64,000 nucleotides of DNA from Polymorphobacter megasporae (GTDB taxonomy: Bacteria > Pseudomonadota > Alphaproteobacteria > Sphingomonadales > Sphingomonadaceae): assembly GCF_018982885.2 (NCBI RefSeq), contig NZ_CP081848.1, forward strand, positions 2,542,001-2,606,000. The letters run 5' to 3'. The notes below the pieces were generated by a model. That model had not been told where the DNA came from and did no database searches. It worked only from the letters and a program-made list of their open reading frames with translations. The position numbers were made by a program, and so were the translations under genes. Of the stretch, positions 1 to 9,584 are shown in pieces; position 1 is the stretch's first letter; each line of letters opens with the position of its first letter.

Positions 1-2
1 TT

Positions 3-1136
3 GTCGCCAGCCGCGAGGAAAGCCCGTACGGGATCCTGCCGGTGTGGCAGTTCGCTGGGCGCGAGACGTGGACGATGATCGGCTATCACGCCGCTCCGGT
101 GATCGCCGACGCCTACCTCAAGGGCCTGCGCGGCTTCGATGCCGACGCCGCGCTCGATGCGATGGTCGCGAGCGCGACCTATGCGCCGTACGGCGGGCTC
201 GGCGAATATATGAAACGCGGCTATGTCCCGATCGACAAGGAGCCCGAGGCGGCGTCGAAGACCGTCGAATATGCCTATGACGACTGGTCGATCGCGCGGA
301 TGGCGCGGGCGATGGGGCGGACCGAGGTTGCCGACCGCTTCGACAAGCGCGCCGCGAACTGGCGCAACAGCTTTGACGCGAAGACCGGCTGGCTGCGGGC
401 GCGACTGTCGACGGGCGCCTTCCGCACGCCGTTCGACCCGGCGGCGATCGACTATGGCTCGGACTATACCGAGGGCAATGCGTGGCAATATAGCTGGTTC
501 GTGCCGCAGGACGAGGCGGGGCTGATCACCGTTCTCGGCGGCGATGCCAAGGCGATCGCCAAGCTCGACGCGATGTTCGACTTCGACACGTCGAAGGTCG
601 ACTACAGCCATTCCGAGGACATCTCCGGAATGATCGGCCAGTATATCCACGGCAACGAACCGAGCCACCACGTCGCCTATCTCTATGATTTTGCTGGCGC
701 GCCGTGGCGGACGCAGGCGCGGCTCGCGCAGATTGTCGCGTCGCAATACAAGCCGGCGCCCGACGGCCTCGCCGGCAACGACGACCTCGGGCAGATGTCG
801 GCGTGGCTCGTGTTCACCGCGCTCGGTTTCTACCCCGTCGCGCCGGGATCGAACCAATATGTCATCGGGCGTCCGTTTGTGGACGCGGCGACACTGACGT
901 TGCCGGATGGGAAGCGCTTCGTCGTCCGCGCCGATGGGGTGACGGCGGCCAATCGCTATGTCGCGAGCGTCACCTTGAATGGTGCGCCGCTGACGCGGAG
1001 CTACATCACCGACGCCCAGGTCCGGGCGGGGGGCGAGTTGCACTTCGTCATGGGGCCGGTGCCGGACAAGGCGTGGGGCAGCAGCGTTGCGGCGCGTCCG
1101 TTCTCGATGTCACGCGCAGCGACGGCGGGGCGGTGA
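3..1136 (+). CDS. GH92 family alpha-mannosidase, C-terminal part (5' truncated by window)
   Basis: The reading frame is open from the first bases, so the start lies outside the window; about 377 residues are visible. GH92 enzymes are calcium-dependent exo-acting alpha-mannosidases, usually 700-800 residues and exported. Conserved GH92 blocks are visible: a YTEGNAWQY block (general acid region), GNEPSHHVAYLYDFAG, and GNDDLGQMSAWLVFTALGFYP, which carries the acidic base and metal-site residues. The C-terminal beta-sandwich ends with a GPVPDKAWG segment, which is usual for the family. A long inverted repeat follows within 20 bases of the stop. Linkage specificity cannot be read from the sequence. 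The family call is firm. Confidence 0.93.
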   Translation, partial: VASREESPYGILPVWQFAGRETWTMIGYHAAPVIADAYLKGLRGFDADAALDAMVASATYAPYGGLGEYMKRGYVPIDKEPEAASKTVEYAYDDWSIARMARAMGRTEVADRFDKRAANWRNSFDAKTGWLRARLSTGAFRTPFDPAAIDYGSDYTEGNAWQYSWFVPQDEAGLITVLGGDAKAIAKLDAMFDFDTSKVDYSHSEDISGMIGQYIHGNEPSHHVAYLYDFAGAPWRTQARLAQIVASQYKPAPDGLAGNDDLGQMSAWLVFTALGFYPVAPGSNQYVIGRPFVDAATLTLPDGKRFVVRADGVTAANRYVASVTLNGAPLTRSYITDAQVRAGGELHFVMGPVPDKAWGSSVAARPFSMSRAATAGR

Positions 1137-1150
1137 ACGCTATATAAATC

Positions 1151-1222
1151 GTCATCCCCGCGAAGGCGGGGACCCATCACCCAAAATGTCGGGGTGATGG
1201 GTCCCGCCTTCGCGGGGATGAC
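1151..1222. repeat. Long near-perfect inverted repeat (REP-like, possible bidirectional terminator)
   Basis: The left arm (1151-1182) begins GTCATCCCCGCGAAGGCGGG and the right arm (1192-1222) is its reverse complement apart from one extra G, leaving a 9-base loop. It lies between two convergent genes, where it could end transcription both ways. The GTCATCCCCGCGAAGGCGGG core looks like the dispersed palindromes common in alphaproteobacterial intergenic regions. Whether it is repeated elsewhere in this genome cannot be seen. Confidence 0.85.
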
Positions 1223-1277
1223 GGCTTATATTGACGGCTCACAATGACGGGATAAGACGACGGCATCGCTCGATCCG

Positions 1278-1985
1278 CTAACCTGCTGAGGTTACGAGAC
1301 CCCCAAGCCAGGTGTCGACCATCGCCCGCGCCGCCGCCGCGGTCGTCGCCCCATACTCCTGCGTCTCGCGCCGCAGCGCTTCCGCCTCGATCCCGTGCCC
1401 CGCAAGATCATCGGCATTCCCTTCCAGCCAATGCTCGAACTCGACCAGGTCGATCTCGGGGTGGAACTGAAGCGCAAGGACAGTGTCGCCGATCTTGAAT
1501 GCCTGCTGCGAACACAGCGGGGTCGATGCGAGGCCGACGGCCCCGGCGGGCAGATCGAAGGCGTAGCCGTGCCAGTGCAGCACCTGCAGGCCTTCGAGGA
1601 CGGCGATCGGCGAGGCGCGGCCCGCGTCGTTCAGCGTCAGGGGGATCCAGCCGATCTCGAACTGCGGCGCGCGGCCGACGCTCGCCCCGAGCGCCTGCGC
1701 GATCAGCTGTGCGCCGAGGCAGATGCCGAGCGTCGGGCGTCCCGCCGCCAGTCGCCGGGTGATCGCTGCCCGTTCGCTCGCCAGCCACGGGTAGAGATCG
1801 ACCTGATCGACATTCATCGGGCCGCCGAGGACGACGAGCAAATCGGTGTCGAGCGCATCCTCGGGGCGAAGCCCTTCGACCGGCACGTCGACGTAGCGGA
1901 TCGTGTAACCCCTCGCCTCGATCGGGGCGGCGAGCACGCCGAGGTCCTCGAAATCGAGGTGGCGGAGGGCGAGGCAGCTCTTCAT
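1278..1985 (-). CDS. Class I glutamine amidotransferase (GMP-synthase glutaminase-like)
   Basis: A stand-alone class I glutamine amidotransferase domain of 235 residues. The nucleophile elbow GICLGAQL puts the catalytic Cys at residue 89. The FHPE motif supplies His175 and Glu177, completing the triad, and the oxyanion-strand LGGPM lies at residues 53-57. No synthetase domain is attached. Such free-standing proteins are annotated as GMP-synthase-like, and some relatives hydrolyse gamma-glutamyl compounds. The gene is 19 bases downstream of the M20 peptidase on the same strand, so co-transcription is likely. The true substrate is unknown. Confidence 0.85.
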   Translation of the reverse strand: MKSCLALRHLDFEDLGVLAAPIEARGYTIRYVDVPVEGLRPEDALDTDLLVVLGGPMNVDQVDLYPWLASERAAITRRLAAGRPTLGICLGAQLIAQALGASVGRAPQFEIGWIPLTLNDAGRASPIAVLEGLQVLHWHGYAFDLPAGAVGLASTPLCSQQAFKIGDTVLALQFHPEIDLVEFEHWLEGNADDLAGHGIEAEALRRETQEYGATTAAAARAMVDTWLGGLVTSAG

Positions 1986-2004
1986 CGACGTCGGCAGGCC
2001 AGCG

Positions 2005-3396
2005 TCACTTCGACAGGTCCTTAAACACCGACAGATAATAAGTGATCGCCGGGGCGATGTTCGCGACCGGCTCGCGCTCGTTCAGGCCATGAGCAAAGTC
2101 GTCCGAGCCCTTGAGAAATAATGGACTAGCACCGTAGCTGTCGACGTGGTGGTACCGGAACCACATGCTGTCGCTTGCCCCCGACGCCTGGCTCGGGAAC
2201 ACCGGTACGCCCGGATAAACCGTGTTGAGACCGCGCGTCACCGCGCCGATGAAGTCGGCGCGCATCGGCGAGGCGGCGCTGGCGACCGACCCCTCGCTGA
2301 CGTCCTTGAACTGGACGACGGGCTCGGCGGCGACCCGCGACAACTCCGCCATGATATCGGCGGGCTTATGGCCGGGGAAGATGCGGCAGTTGATGTTCGC
2401 CGTCGCGCGCTGCGGCAGCGCGTTGAGCGCGTGGCCGCCGTTGATCATCGTCGCGACGCACGTCGTGCCGATTGAGCCGACGGTCTCGGGGTCGGCGGTC
2501 AGCGTCGCGATCGCCGCGGGGTCGGCAGGATTGGCGGCGAACGCGCGCATCGCCGCGCCGGTCGCCGGGGCTGCGTACTTCGCCGCCTCGACGAAATAAG
2601 CGCGGGTCAGGTCGCTGACCTCGGGCTTGAAGTGATACGCACCGATGCGGACAAGCGCCTGCGACAGCTGGACGATCGCGTTATCGGGGCGAGGCGTCGA
2701 CGAGTGGCCGCCGGCGTTGGTCACGGTGAGTTCGAAGTCGGCGTAGGTCTTCTCGGCGCCGTTCCACGTCCAGTAGAGCGGCTTGCCGGTCTTCTCGTCG
2801 AGCGCGCCGCCGCCGCCGTCGATGTTGAGGACGAGATCGGCGTTCGACAGCTTTTCGGCGATGATGCCCGAGGTCTTCATCACCGTCTCCTCGTCGCCCG
2901 AGAATTCGATGATGATGGTCCGTTTCGGGTGGTAGCCCTCGCGGCGCAGTTCGATCAGCGACGCGATGGCGATGGTGCCGTCGAGCTTCATGTCGCTCGC
3001 GCCGCGTCCGTAGAGATAGCCGTTCTCGACGACGGGGGTGAACGGGTCGCGCTTCCAGTCGGCGGGGATCGCCTCGACGACGTCCATGTGCCCGGAGATG
3101 ACGAGCGGCTTTAGCTTCGGGTCGGAGCCCGGCCATGTCGCGATCAGGTAGCTGGTATCGTCGACCGGGGTGATCTCGACGTCGCTATCGCGGAAGCCGC
3201 CGGCGACGAGCGCTTTCTTGTAGAGCGCGGCGACCTCGTTGGTCTTGTTGCCCGGCCCGCGCACCGAGCGGAGCGAAATCGCCGACTTGGCGAGGTCGAG
3301 CGCCTGTGTCTCAGCCTGCGGGTGCGCCGGCGGGACCGCCATGGCACTCGTCGCGAGCATCGCCGCCACTAGTCCGGTTATCACCGTCGATCGCAT
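2005..3396 (-). CDS. Exported M20/M28-type zinc peptidase (carboxypeptidase-like)
   Basis: A 463-residue metallopeptidase. The start at 3396 was chosen because it begins a clean signal peptide (MRSTVITGLVAAMLATSAMA) and has GGAG upstream; a longer frame reaches 3564 but adds arginine-rich non-conserved sequence. Di-zinc ligand motifs are present: SGHMDVV, GRGASDMK and GDEE, with a late FAHG histidine. The dimerisation domain lies in the middle, around NAGGHSSTPRPDNA. Family members remove amino acids from peptides or hydrolyse N-acyl amino acids. The signal peptide points to the periplasm, perhaps peptide scavenging. It probably shares a transcript with the downstream amidotransferase-like gene. 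Confidence 0.9.
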   Translation of the reverse strand: MRSTVITGLVAAMLATSAMAVPPAHPQAETQALDLAKSAISLRSVRGPGNKTNEVAALYKKALVAGGFRDSDVEITPVDDTSYLIATWPGSDPKLKPLVISGHMDVVEAIPADWKRDPFTPVVENGYLYGRGASDMKLDGTIAIASLIELRREGYHPKRTIIIEFSGDEETVMKTSGIIAEKLSNADLVLNIDGGGGALDEKTGKPLYWTWNGAEKTYADFELTVTNAGGHSSTPRPDNAIVQLSQALVRIGAYHFKPEVSDLTRAYFVEAAKYAAPATGAAMRAFAANPADPAAIATLTADPETVGSIGTTCVATMINGGHALNALPQRATANINCRIFPGHKPADIMAELSRVAAEPVVQFKDVSEGSVASAASPMRADFIGAVTRGLNTVYPGVPVFPSQASGASDSMWFRYHHVDSYGASPLFLKGSDDFAHGLNEREPVANIAPAITYYLSVFKDLSK

Positions 3397-3589
3397 CTGT
3401 CTGGCTCCACACGATAAAGCCGCGATTAGACGCGAGTCTGTCGTGCGGGACAACAGATGACCTACAATTGCCGCTGCGGCTTGCGACATTCGGGCGGTTG
3501 CGTCGCAGGCGCTCGAGCGTTCATACTCTCGGCGGCGGGGCCAAATTGCGTTCGACGCGTTCACGCCGCGCCAAATCCAAGGATCAGTC

Positions 3590-4471
3590 GTGCAGAATTT
3601 TCTCGTCGCCGAGAGCGAGACCCGTGAGGAGCGCGATGAGCGCCGGCGCGCGGCCGGAAAGAGCGCGGGTGAGACCTACGCCGCCACGCTGGAACAAATT
3701 CAGCCCGGCTGCTCGATCACGATCGTCGCGCCCGCCGATGCCGATGCCGTCGAGTATGATGCGAGCCACCTTCGGACGTTCGACGCCGTCTTCGTCACCG
3801 GGTCGCCGATCCATGTCTACGACGACACGCCGGAGGTGCGCCGCCAGATCGCGTTCATGCGGTCGGCGTTCGCCTCGGGGACGCCGTCGTTCGGGTCGTG
3901 CGCCGGGCTCCAGCTTGCGGTCGTTGCCGCCGGGGGCAAGGTCCGCGAAATGCCGGAGCGGATGGAGGCGGGGATTGCGCGGCGGATCACGGCAACCGAG
4001 GCGGGCCGAGATCACCCGCTGCTGAAGGGCCGGGCAGCGAGCTGGGACGCGGCGGCGATCCACGGCGACGAGGTCGAGGCCTTGCCCGAAGGCGCGATCC
4101 TGCTGGCGAGCAACGGCGTCACACGCGTCCAGGCGGCCGAGATCCGCCACGACGGCGGCGTCTTCTGGGGCGTCCAATATCATCCCGAGCTCGCGCTCGG
4201 CGAGATCGCCGTAGCGCTGCGCCGTCAAGTCGACAGCCTCGTCGCGGCGGGGCTGGCGGACAATGCAGACGATGTGAATCTGCGCGCCGACCAGCTGACC
4301 GCGCTTCACCGCGATCCGGGTCGTCGCTCGCTGCGCTGGATGCTGGGGGTCGACGCGCAGCTTGCCGAGGAGAAGCTGCGACGGACTGAGCTAAGCAATT
4401 TCCTCGCGAACCTGCCGTCGCTCACGCCGACTGAGAACCGCAGTCAAAGCCGCGTCGACGAAGTCGTATGA
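3590..4471 (+). CDS. Glutamine amidotransferase class I domain protein with C-terminal extension
   Basis: A 293-residue protein with a GTG start preceded by AAGGA at a good distance. The N-terminal 200 residues are a class I amidotransferase fold: [11 protein letters not shown] forms the early strand, GSCAGLQ carries the nucleophile Cys104, and YHPE supplies His198 and Glu200. About 90 C-terminal residues continue as a charged helical extension not expected in a bare glutaminase domain. The gene overlaps the following MFS gene by four bases (ATGA), so the two are translationally coupled. The partner or acceptor is not identifiable. This is the second such domain within 2.4 kb. Confidence 0.82.
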   Translation: MQNFLVAESETREERDERRRAAGKSAGETYAATLEQIQPGCSITIVAPADADAVEYDASHLRTFDAVFVTGSPIHVYDDTPEVRRQIAFMRSAFASGTPSFGSCAGLQLAVVAAGGKVREMPERMEAGIARRITATEAGRDHPLLKGRAASWDAAAIHGDEVEALPEGAILLASNGVTRVQAAEIRHDGGVFWGVQYHPELALGEIAVALRRQVDSLVAAGLADNADDVNLRADQLTALHRDPGRRSLRWMLGVDAQLAEEKLRRTELSNFLANLPSLTPTENRSQSRVDEVV

Positions 4472-5667
4472 CGGTCCAGACCGTGGCACCGAACGAGGTT
4501 TCGCGATCACCGGTCGCGCCGCTCGGTCGCACCTTGACCTTCGGTATGGCGGTGGCGGCGGGTCTGGCGGTCGCGAATATCTATTACAACCAGCCGATGC
4601 TCGGAGTGATCGAGCGCGACCTACCGGGGGCGGCGATCACCTTCGTCCCGACCGCAACGCAGATCGGCTACGCCCTTGGCTTGTTCTTGCTGGTCCCGCT
4701 CGGCGACCTGATCGAGCGCAAGCGGCTGATCGTGCTCCAGTTCATCGCGCTCGCGGTCGCGCTGGCGCTGACGGCGATCGCGCCCAATGCCGCTTCGGTC
4801 GTGGTCGCGTCGATCTTCGTCGGCATCGCGGCGACAGTGGCGCAGCAGATCGTGCCGCTCGCCGCGCATCTGTCGCCGCCCGAACGTCGCGGCGCGACGG
4901 TCGGCACGGTGATGGCGGGGCTGTTGTGCGGAATCCTGCTCAGCCGGACGCTCGCGGGCTTCGTTGCGGACCATGCGGGGTGGAGGATTATGTTCTGGCT
5001 TGGCGTGCCGCTGGCGCTCGGGGCGGCGGCGATGATGGCGATGCTGCTGCCACGGAGCGAGCCTGACGGCGGCCTCAGCTATGTCGGGCTGATCCGCTCG
5101 CTCGGCGGGTTGTGGCGCGAGTTCGGCTCGCTGCGCCGCGCGGCGATCACGCAAGGCTGCCTGTTCGCCGCGTTCAGCGCGTTTTGGACGATCCTCGCGC
5201 TGCGGTTGCAACAGCCGCCCTTTGGCCTCGGTGCGCAGGTCGCCGGGCTGTTCGGTGTCGTCGGCGCGGTCGGCGTGCTGGCTGCCCCGATCGCGGGGCG
5301 CATCGCCGACCGGCGCGGCCCGCGCCCGGTGATCCTGCTCGGCGCCGCGCTGACACTGACCGGCTGGGCGATCTTCGGCTTTTGGGCATCGATCGCGGGT
5401 ATGATCGCCGGCGTCGTCGTTCTCGATTTCGGGGTGCAGAGCGCGCTCGTGTCGAATCAGCACATCATCTACGCGCTTCGTCCTGAGGCGCGGGCGCGGA
5501 TAAACACGATCTTCATGGGGGCGATGTTCGTTGGGGGAGCCGCCGGTTCGGCGGCGGCGACGCTGGCGTGGCAGCGGGGCGGTTGGACCGCTGTTTCGGT
5601 AATCGGTGCGGCCTTTGCATGCGCCGGTCTGCTGACGCAACTGATCGCATTTCCCAAGGACCGCTGA
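4468..5667 (+). CDS. MFS transporter, 12-TM drug/metabolite exporter type
   Basis: A 399-residue major facilitator protein. An early IYYNQPML motif, then [11 protein letters not shown] as the loop 2-3 signature, and repeated hydrophobic segments to the C-terminus indicate twelve membrane helices. The YNQP signature is found in a group of proton-driven exporters of unassigned substrate. It overlaps the amidotransferase gene by four bases, suggesting the transporter moves a compound that enzyme makes or consumes. Substrate unknown. Confidence 0.88.
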   Translation: MTVQTVAPNEVSRSPVAPLGRTLTFGMAVAAGLAVANIYYNQPMLGVIERDLPGAAITFVPTATQIGYALGLFLLVPLGDLIERKRLIVLQFIALAVALALTAIAPNAASVVVASIFVGIAATVAQQIVPLAAHLSPPERRGATVGTVMAGLLCGILLSRTLAGFVADHAGWRIMFWLGVPLALGAAAMMAMLLPRSEPDGGLSYVGLIRSLGGLWREFGSLRRAAITQGCLFAAFSAFWTILALRLQQPPFGLGAQVAGLFGVVGAVGVLAAPIAGRIADRRGPRPVILLGAALTLTGWAIFGFWASIAGMIAGVVVLDFGVQSALVSNQHIIYALRPEARARINTIFMGAMFVGGAAGSAAATLAWQRGGWTAVSVIGAAFACAGLLTQLIAFPKDR

Positions 5668-5815
5668 CCCGCGCAGGTCGATGACGCCCGGCAGCGCGGC
5701 GGGCAGGCGGAGCTTCGGCTGAACTGTTCACGCTGCGAAAGCAAAGATAGATGTAACGCGCGACGACCAATGCTCAGGCGACGCGCCGGTTAGCAAAGGG
5801 TGGTGCTCGATACAC

Positions 5816-5853
5816 GATCGGCCGGCTCTTCGTTGGCGAAGAACCGGCCGATC
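5816..5853. terminator. Stem-loop between convergent genes
   Basis: 17-base arms (5816-5832 and 5837-5853) pair with one G-U and a TTGG tetraloop. It lies downstream of both the MFS gene and the PEP-CTERM gene. No strong T tract follows on either strand, so termination is likely but not certain. Confidence 0.6.
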
Positions 5854-5917
5854 TATCGATGCTTTGTCGTCGCGTGGCCAGACGTTTCCGAACGCGCTGG
5901 CCCCGCCAAGTAATCGC

Positions 5918-6472
5918 TTATGCGGCGGCCGTTAGCGCAGCGCCATTACGGCGGCGGAGCGTGGCGCCCACGATACCGAACCCAGCAACCAGCATGACCC
6001 ACGTCGAGGCTTCCGGAACATCGGACGCAATCGCCGTAGCGATATTGGCGCGACCAAATTCACCGTCGGAGGCGACGTAGAAGCCGTAGGTATCACCTGC
6101 GTGCACCCGGAAGCGAAGGACGCCGCTTACCGAAGTGCCGTTCGGGGCCTTCTCTGGCGAGAGCTGCTTAAATGCGCCGTTGATGTAATATCCGGCGGGA
6201 TCGTAGAACGAGCCGGCAAGGTCGTTCGTCGTGTAGGTATATGTCGCCTTATAGCCCTGCGTCGCCGTTGCGAGTCCGGTGTAGCCGGAGATGTTGCCTC
6301 CGGTCTTATTGTCTGAGCCGAAGAGATCGAAATTCGTCGAGTCACCGGTGACATAACCGTCGCCGCCATTGGTATTGTTCAGTATAAACGTCGTCGCTGC
6401 TGCCGCGGGCGTCGCCGCCAAAATCGCTGCCATTGCCAAAGCGCCGCAGGCGGTTACGAGTTTAACGGTCAT
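5918..6472 (-). CDS. PEP-CTERM sorting domain protein
   Basis: A 184-residue secreted protein. The start at 6472 has a strong GGAGG and begins a signal peptide ending in ATPAAA. The mature part is rich in Asn, Gly, Thr and Tyr and looks like a beta-sandwich. The last 30 residues are a PEP-CTERM signal: VPEAST, a hydrophobic VMLVAGFGIVGATL stretch and an RRR cluster. PEP-CTERM proteins are processed by exosortase and sent to the cell surface or exopolysaccharide. The second proline of the usual PEP-A-T motif is replaced here (PEAST). No exosortase gene is in the window. Function beyond sorting unknown. Confidence 0.85.
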   Translation of the reverse strand: MTVKLVTACGALAMAAILAATPAAAATTFILNNTNGGDGYVTGDSTNFDLFGSDNKTGGNISGYTGLATATQGYKATYTYTTNDLAGSFYDPAGYYINGAFKQLSPEKAPNGTSVSGVLRFRVHAGDTYGFYVASDGEFGRANIATAIASDVPEASTWVMLVAGFGIVGATLRRRNGAALTAAA

Positions 6473-6687
6473 CGACACCCTCCAATTGAAATCTACCCCC
6501 GTCGCGACTTTAATCGTTTTTCCGCGCGGTGATGGGAGATGACCCATGATTAATTATGCTGGCAAGCGGAATCTTGCCGCATGCATTATTTTGGGCAATA
6601 TCCGTCGCGTCCCGATGGGGCCGCTGATATGATGCGCTGGTCGTTTCGGTTAACGGCCGCAGGTTTTGGGGCTGGTACGATCGGCAA

Positions 6688-8376
6688 ATGACAGCGACCG
6701 CCCTGCAAACATCCGCCGATTCAGCCGCTCTCGCTGCGCCCGTGGTCGCACCGATGTCGCTCGACGAACTGGTCGAACAGCATGGGCTCGTTACCGGCGA
6801 GACGCTGGTTCGCGCGCGACTCGTCCAGGCCGAGACTGGCGAGCGCTTCGCAGCGATCCTGACCCGGTTGGGGCTGGTCTCCGAGGCGGCGCTCGCATCG
6901 GCTGCGGCACAGGCAACCGGGCTGCCGCTCGCCGCCGCGGTCGATTTTACCGGGCTCCCGGTCGCTGTCGACCGCGTCTCCGAACGCTTTCTGCGTGAGT
7001 TCAAGGCAGCCGTGCTGCGCGTCGACGACGGCGGTTGCAGCGTCGCGGTCGTCGACCCGTTCGACCCGTATCCGGTGTCGGCGATCGCACTCGCGCTCGG
7101 CCTCCGGGTGCGCGTCTCTATCGGGCGAAGCAGCGACATCGAGTCGGCGATCGACCGCGCTTATGGCCCGGCGACGGCGGCCGGGGTCGCGATCGACGAT
7201 GCCGCCGACGAGGCCGACCTCGAACGCCTCAAGGACCTCGCCAGCGACGCCCCGGCGATCCGCGCGATCAACCGGCTGATCACCGGCGCGGTCGAGCAGC
7301 GATCGTCGGATATCCACCTCGAGGCGACCGAGGACGGCATCGTCGTCCGCTTCCGCATCGACGGCGAGATGCGGACCGTCGAGACGCTCCCGGCGGCGAT
7401 GCGCGCGCCTTTGGTGTCGCGGATCAAGGTCATGGCCGGGCTCAACATCGCCGAGCGGCGCCTGCCGCAGGACGGGCGGCTGCGGCTGGCGGTGCGCGGC
7501 CACGACATCGACCTGCGCGTCGCCACCTCGCCGACGATCAACGGCGAAAGCGCGGTGCTGCGGCTGCTCGACCGGTCGAACCTGACGCTCGATTTCGCGG
7601 CGCTCGGCTTCGATCCGGCGGTGCTGGTCAAGTTACGCGACACCTTGGCGCTGCCCAACGGGATCGTCCTGTCGACCGGGCCGACCGGCAGCGGCAAGAC
7701 GACGACGCTGTACGCCGCGCTGAGCGAGCTCAACGCGCCGAGCCGCAAGATCCTGACGATCGAGGACCCGATCGAATACCGGCTCGCGGGGATCAACCAG
7801 ATGCAGGTCAACCCGACGATCGGGCTCGACTTCGCCACCGCGCTGCGATCGTTCCTGCGGCAGGACCCCGACGTCATCATGGTCGGCGAAATCCGCGACA
7901 TCGAGACCGCGCAGGTCGCGGTGCAGGCGGCGCTGACCGGGCACATGATCCTGTCGACGCTCCACACCAATACCGCCGCGAGCGCGGTGACGCGGCTGCT
8001 CGACATGGGGGTCGAGCCGTTCCTGATCGCGTCGACGCTGAGCGCGGTGCTCGCGCAGCGCCTCGTCCGCCGCCTGTGTCCTACCTGCCGCGAGGCGTAT
8101 GATCCCCCGGTCCCGGTCGGGGACGTGACGACGCTGTACCGCGCGGTCGGCTGCGCCGAGTGCGACCACACCGGCTATCGCGGGCGGATCGCGCTGGTCG
8201 AATTCCTCGTCATCGATCCGGTCATCGCCAAGCTCGTCCTTGCCCGCGCCGAGGCCCGCGACATCGCCGCCGCCAGCGCCGCGACGTCGATGTACGCCGA
8301 TGGCATCGCCAAGGCGCGCGCCGGGCTGACGACGATCGAAGAGGTTCTCCGCGTCACCCGCGAGAACGGCGAATGA
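6688..8376 (+). CDS. gspE: Type II secretion ATPase GspE
   Basis: A 562-residue traffic ATPase and the first gene of an eleven-gene operon. An N1E-like domain precedes the ATPase core, which has Walker A GPTGSGKT at residues 331-338, the Asp-box region around TIEDPIEY, Walker B DPDVIMVGEIRD, and a His box LSTLHTN. A CPTC/CAEC pair is the zinc-binding CM motif usual in GspE. It powers pseudopilus growth from the cytoplasm. No clear Shine-Dalgarno precedes 6688; an ATG at 6754 is an alternative. The stop overlaps the gspF start. Confidence 0.95.
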   Translation: MTATALQTSADSAALAAPVVAPMSLDELVEQHGLVTGETLVRARLVQAETGERFAAILTRLGLVSEAALASAAAQATGLPLAAAVDFTGLPVAVDRVSERFLREFKAAVLRVDDGGCSVAVVDPFDPYPVSAIALALGLRVRVSIGRSSDIESAIDRAYGPATAAGVAIDDAADEADLERLKDLASDAPAIRAINRLITGAVEQRSSDIHLEATEDGIVVRFRIDGEMRTVETLPAAMRAPLVSRIKVMAGLNIAERRLPQDGRLRLAVRGHDIDLRVATSPTINGESAVLRLLDRSNLTLDFAALGFDPAVLVKLRDTLALPNGIVLSTGPTGSGKTTTLYAALSELNAPSRKILTIEDPIEYRLAGINQMQVNPTIGLDFATALRSFLRQDPDVIMVGEIRDIETAQVAVQAALTGHMILSTLHTNTAASAVTRLLDMGVEPFLIASTLSAVLAQRLVRRLCPTCREAYDPPVPVGDVTTLYRAVGCAECDHTGYRGRIALVEFLVIDPVIAKLVLARAEARDIAAASAATSMYADGIAKARAGLTTIEEVLRVTRENGE

Positions 8377-9584
8377 CGAGCTTTCGCTACCGCGCGGCGA
8401 CGGCGGGCGGTGAACTCCAGACCGGGTCGGTCGAGGCGCTGTCGCGTGCTGCCGGGATCGACCAGCTCCGCCGCACCGGGCTCGCGCCGATCGAGCTCGT
8501 CGCGGTGCGCACTCCCGCGGTCGTGGCGCGGGTGCGGAGCAGCGCGGCATCGCGCAGCGCCGTCGCCACCGCGGTCGGCGAACTCGCGGTGCTGCTCGGT
8601 GCGGGGCTGACGCTCGACCGCGCGCTCGCGGTGTGCGTCGATAATATCGAGCGCCCGGCGGAGAAGGCGGCGTTCGCCGCGCTGTATCGCCGGGTCAAGG
8701 AGGGCGTGCCGCTGTCGCGCGCGATGGCCGACAGCGGGCGGCTGTTCCCGCCGATGGCGGCAGCGATGGCCGAGGCGGGGGAGTCGAACGGGCGCCTCGA
8801 CGAGGCGCTGGCCAAGCTCGGCGACACGCTCGAACGGACCGAGGCGCTGCGGCGGACGGTGTCGGCGGCGATGATCTACCCGGCGTTGCTGCTCGTCATC
8901 GCCACCGGGGTGATCCTGATGATGCTGCTGTTCGTCGTGCCGCAGTTCGAGGGGCTGTTCGGCGATGCCGGCGCGGCCCTGCCGCCGACGACGCGCGTCG
9001 TGGTTGGCATCAGCCACGTCGTCCGCGACGGCGGCCTTGCGATCGTCGCGGCGCTCGTCATCGCCGTGTGGCTGGTGTCGGTCTGGCTCCGCCGCCCGGC
9101 GAGCCGCGCCGCGCTCGACCGCGTCGTTCTGACGCTGCCGGTGATCGGGCGGCTGGTGACGTCGGTCGAGATCGGGCGCTTTGCCCGCGTCCTCGGCAGC
9201 CTCGTCGACGGCGGCGTGCCGCTGCCCGAGGCGCTGGCGATCTCGCGGCGGTCGGTCGCCAATTCGACGCTCGCGGCGATGGTCGGGCGGGTCGCGCTCG
9301 GGCTGAAGCAGGGCGGGGGGCTGACTGCGTTGCTCGCCACCGAGGCAGCATTTCCGCGTGCGTCGCTCAGCTTCGTCCGCACCGGCGAGGAAACCGCGCG
9401 CCTCGGCCCAATGCTCGCGCGGCTCGCCGATGTTCTCGACCGCGAGGTCCGCGCGCGCCTCGAACGCCTCATCGCCATTCTTACGCCGTTGATTACCGTC
9501 GTCATGGGGGCCATCGTCGCCACCGTGATCGCGTCGATCATGACGGCGATCCTCGGCTTCAACGATCTGGCACTTACTTCATGA
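8373..9584 (+). CDS. gspF: Type II secretion inner-membrane platform protein GspF
   Basis: A 403-residue polytopic protein; the ATG overlaps the gspE stop (ATGA). Two T2SSF repeats are visible, each ending in a hydrophobic helix, with the signature GVPLSRAMADSGRLFPPM in the first and GVPLPEALAISRR in the second. Three membrane segments lie near residues 170, 220 and 375. GspF couples GspE to the pseudopilus in the inner membrane. A longer open frame begins at 8160 inside gspE but is not coding. Confidence 0.94.
   Translation: MTSFRYRAATAGGELQTGSVEALSRAAGIDQLRRTGLAPIELVAVRTPAVVARVRSSAASRSAVATAVGELAVLLGAGLTLDRALAVCVDNIERPAEKAAFAALYRRVKEGVPLSRAMADSGRLFPPMAAAMAEAGESNGRLDEALAKLGDTLERTEALRRTVSAAMIYPALLLVIATGVILMMLLFVVPQFEGLFGDAGAALPPTTRVVVGISHVVRDGGLAIVAALVIAVWLVSVWLRRPASRAALDRVVLTLPVIGRLVTSVEIGRFARVLGSLVDGGVPLPEALAISRRSVANSTLAAMVGRVALGLKQGGGLTALLATEAAFPRASLSFVRTGEETARLGPMLARLADVLDREVRARLERLIAILTPLITVVMGAIVATVIASIMTAILGFNDLALTS

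Noticed and set aside
6561-6578. GGCAAG...CTTGCC small hairpin upstream of gspE as a regulatory element
   Set aside because: The six-base stem is likely to arise by chance in this composition and no other feature supports it.
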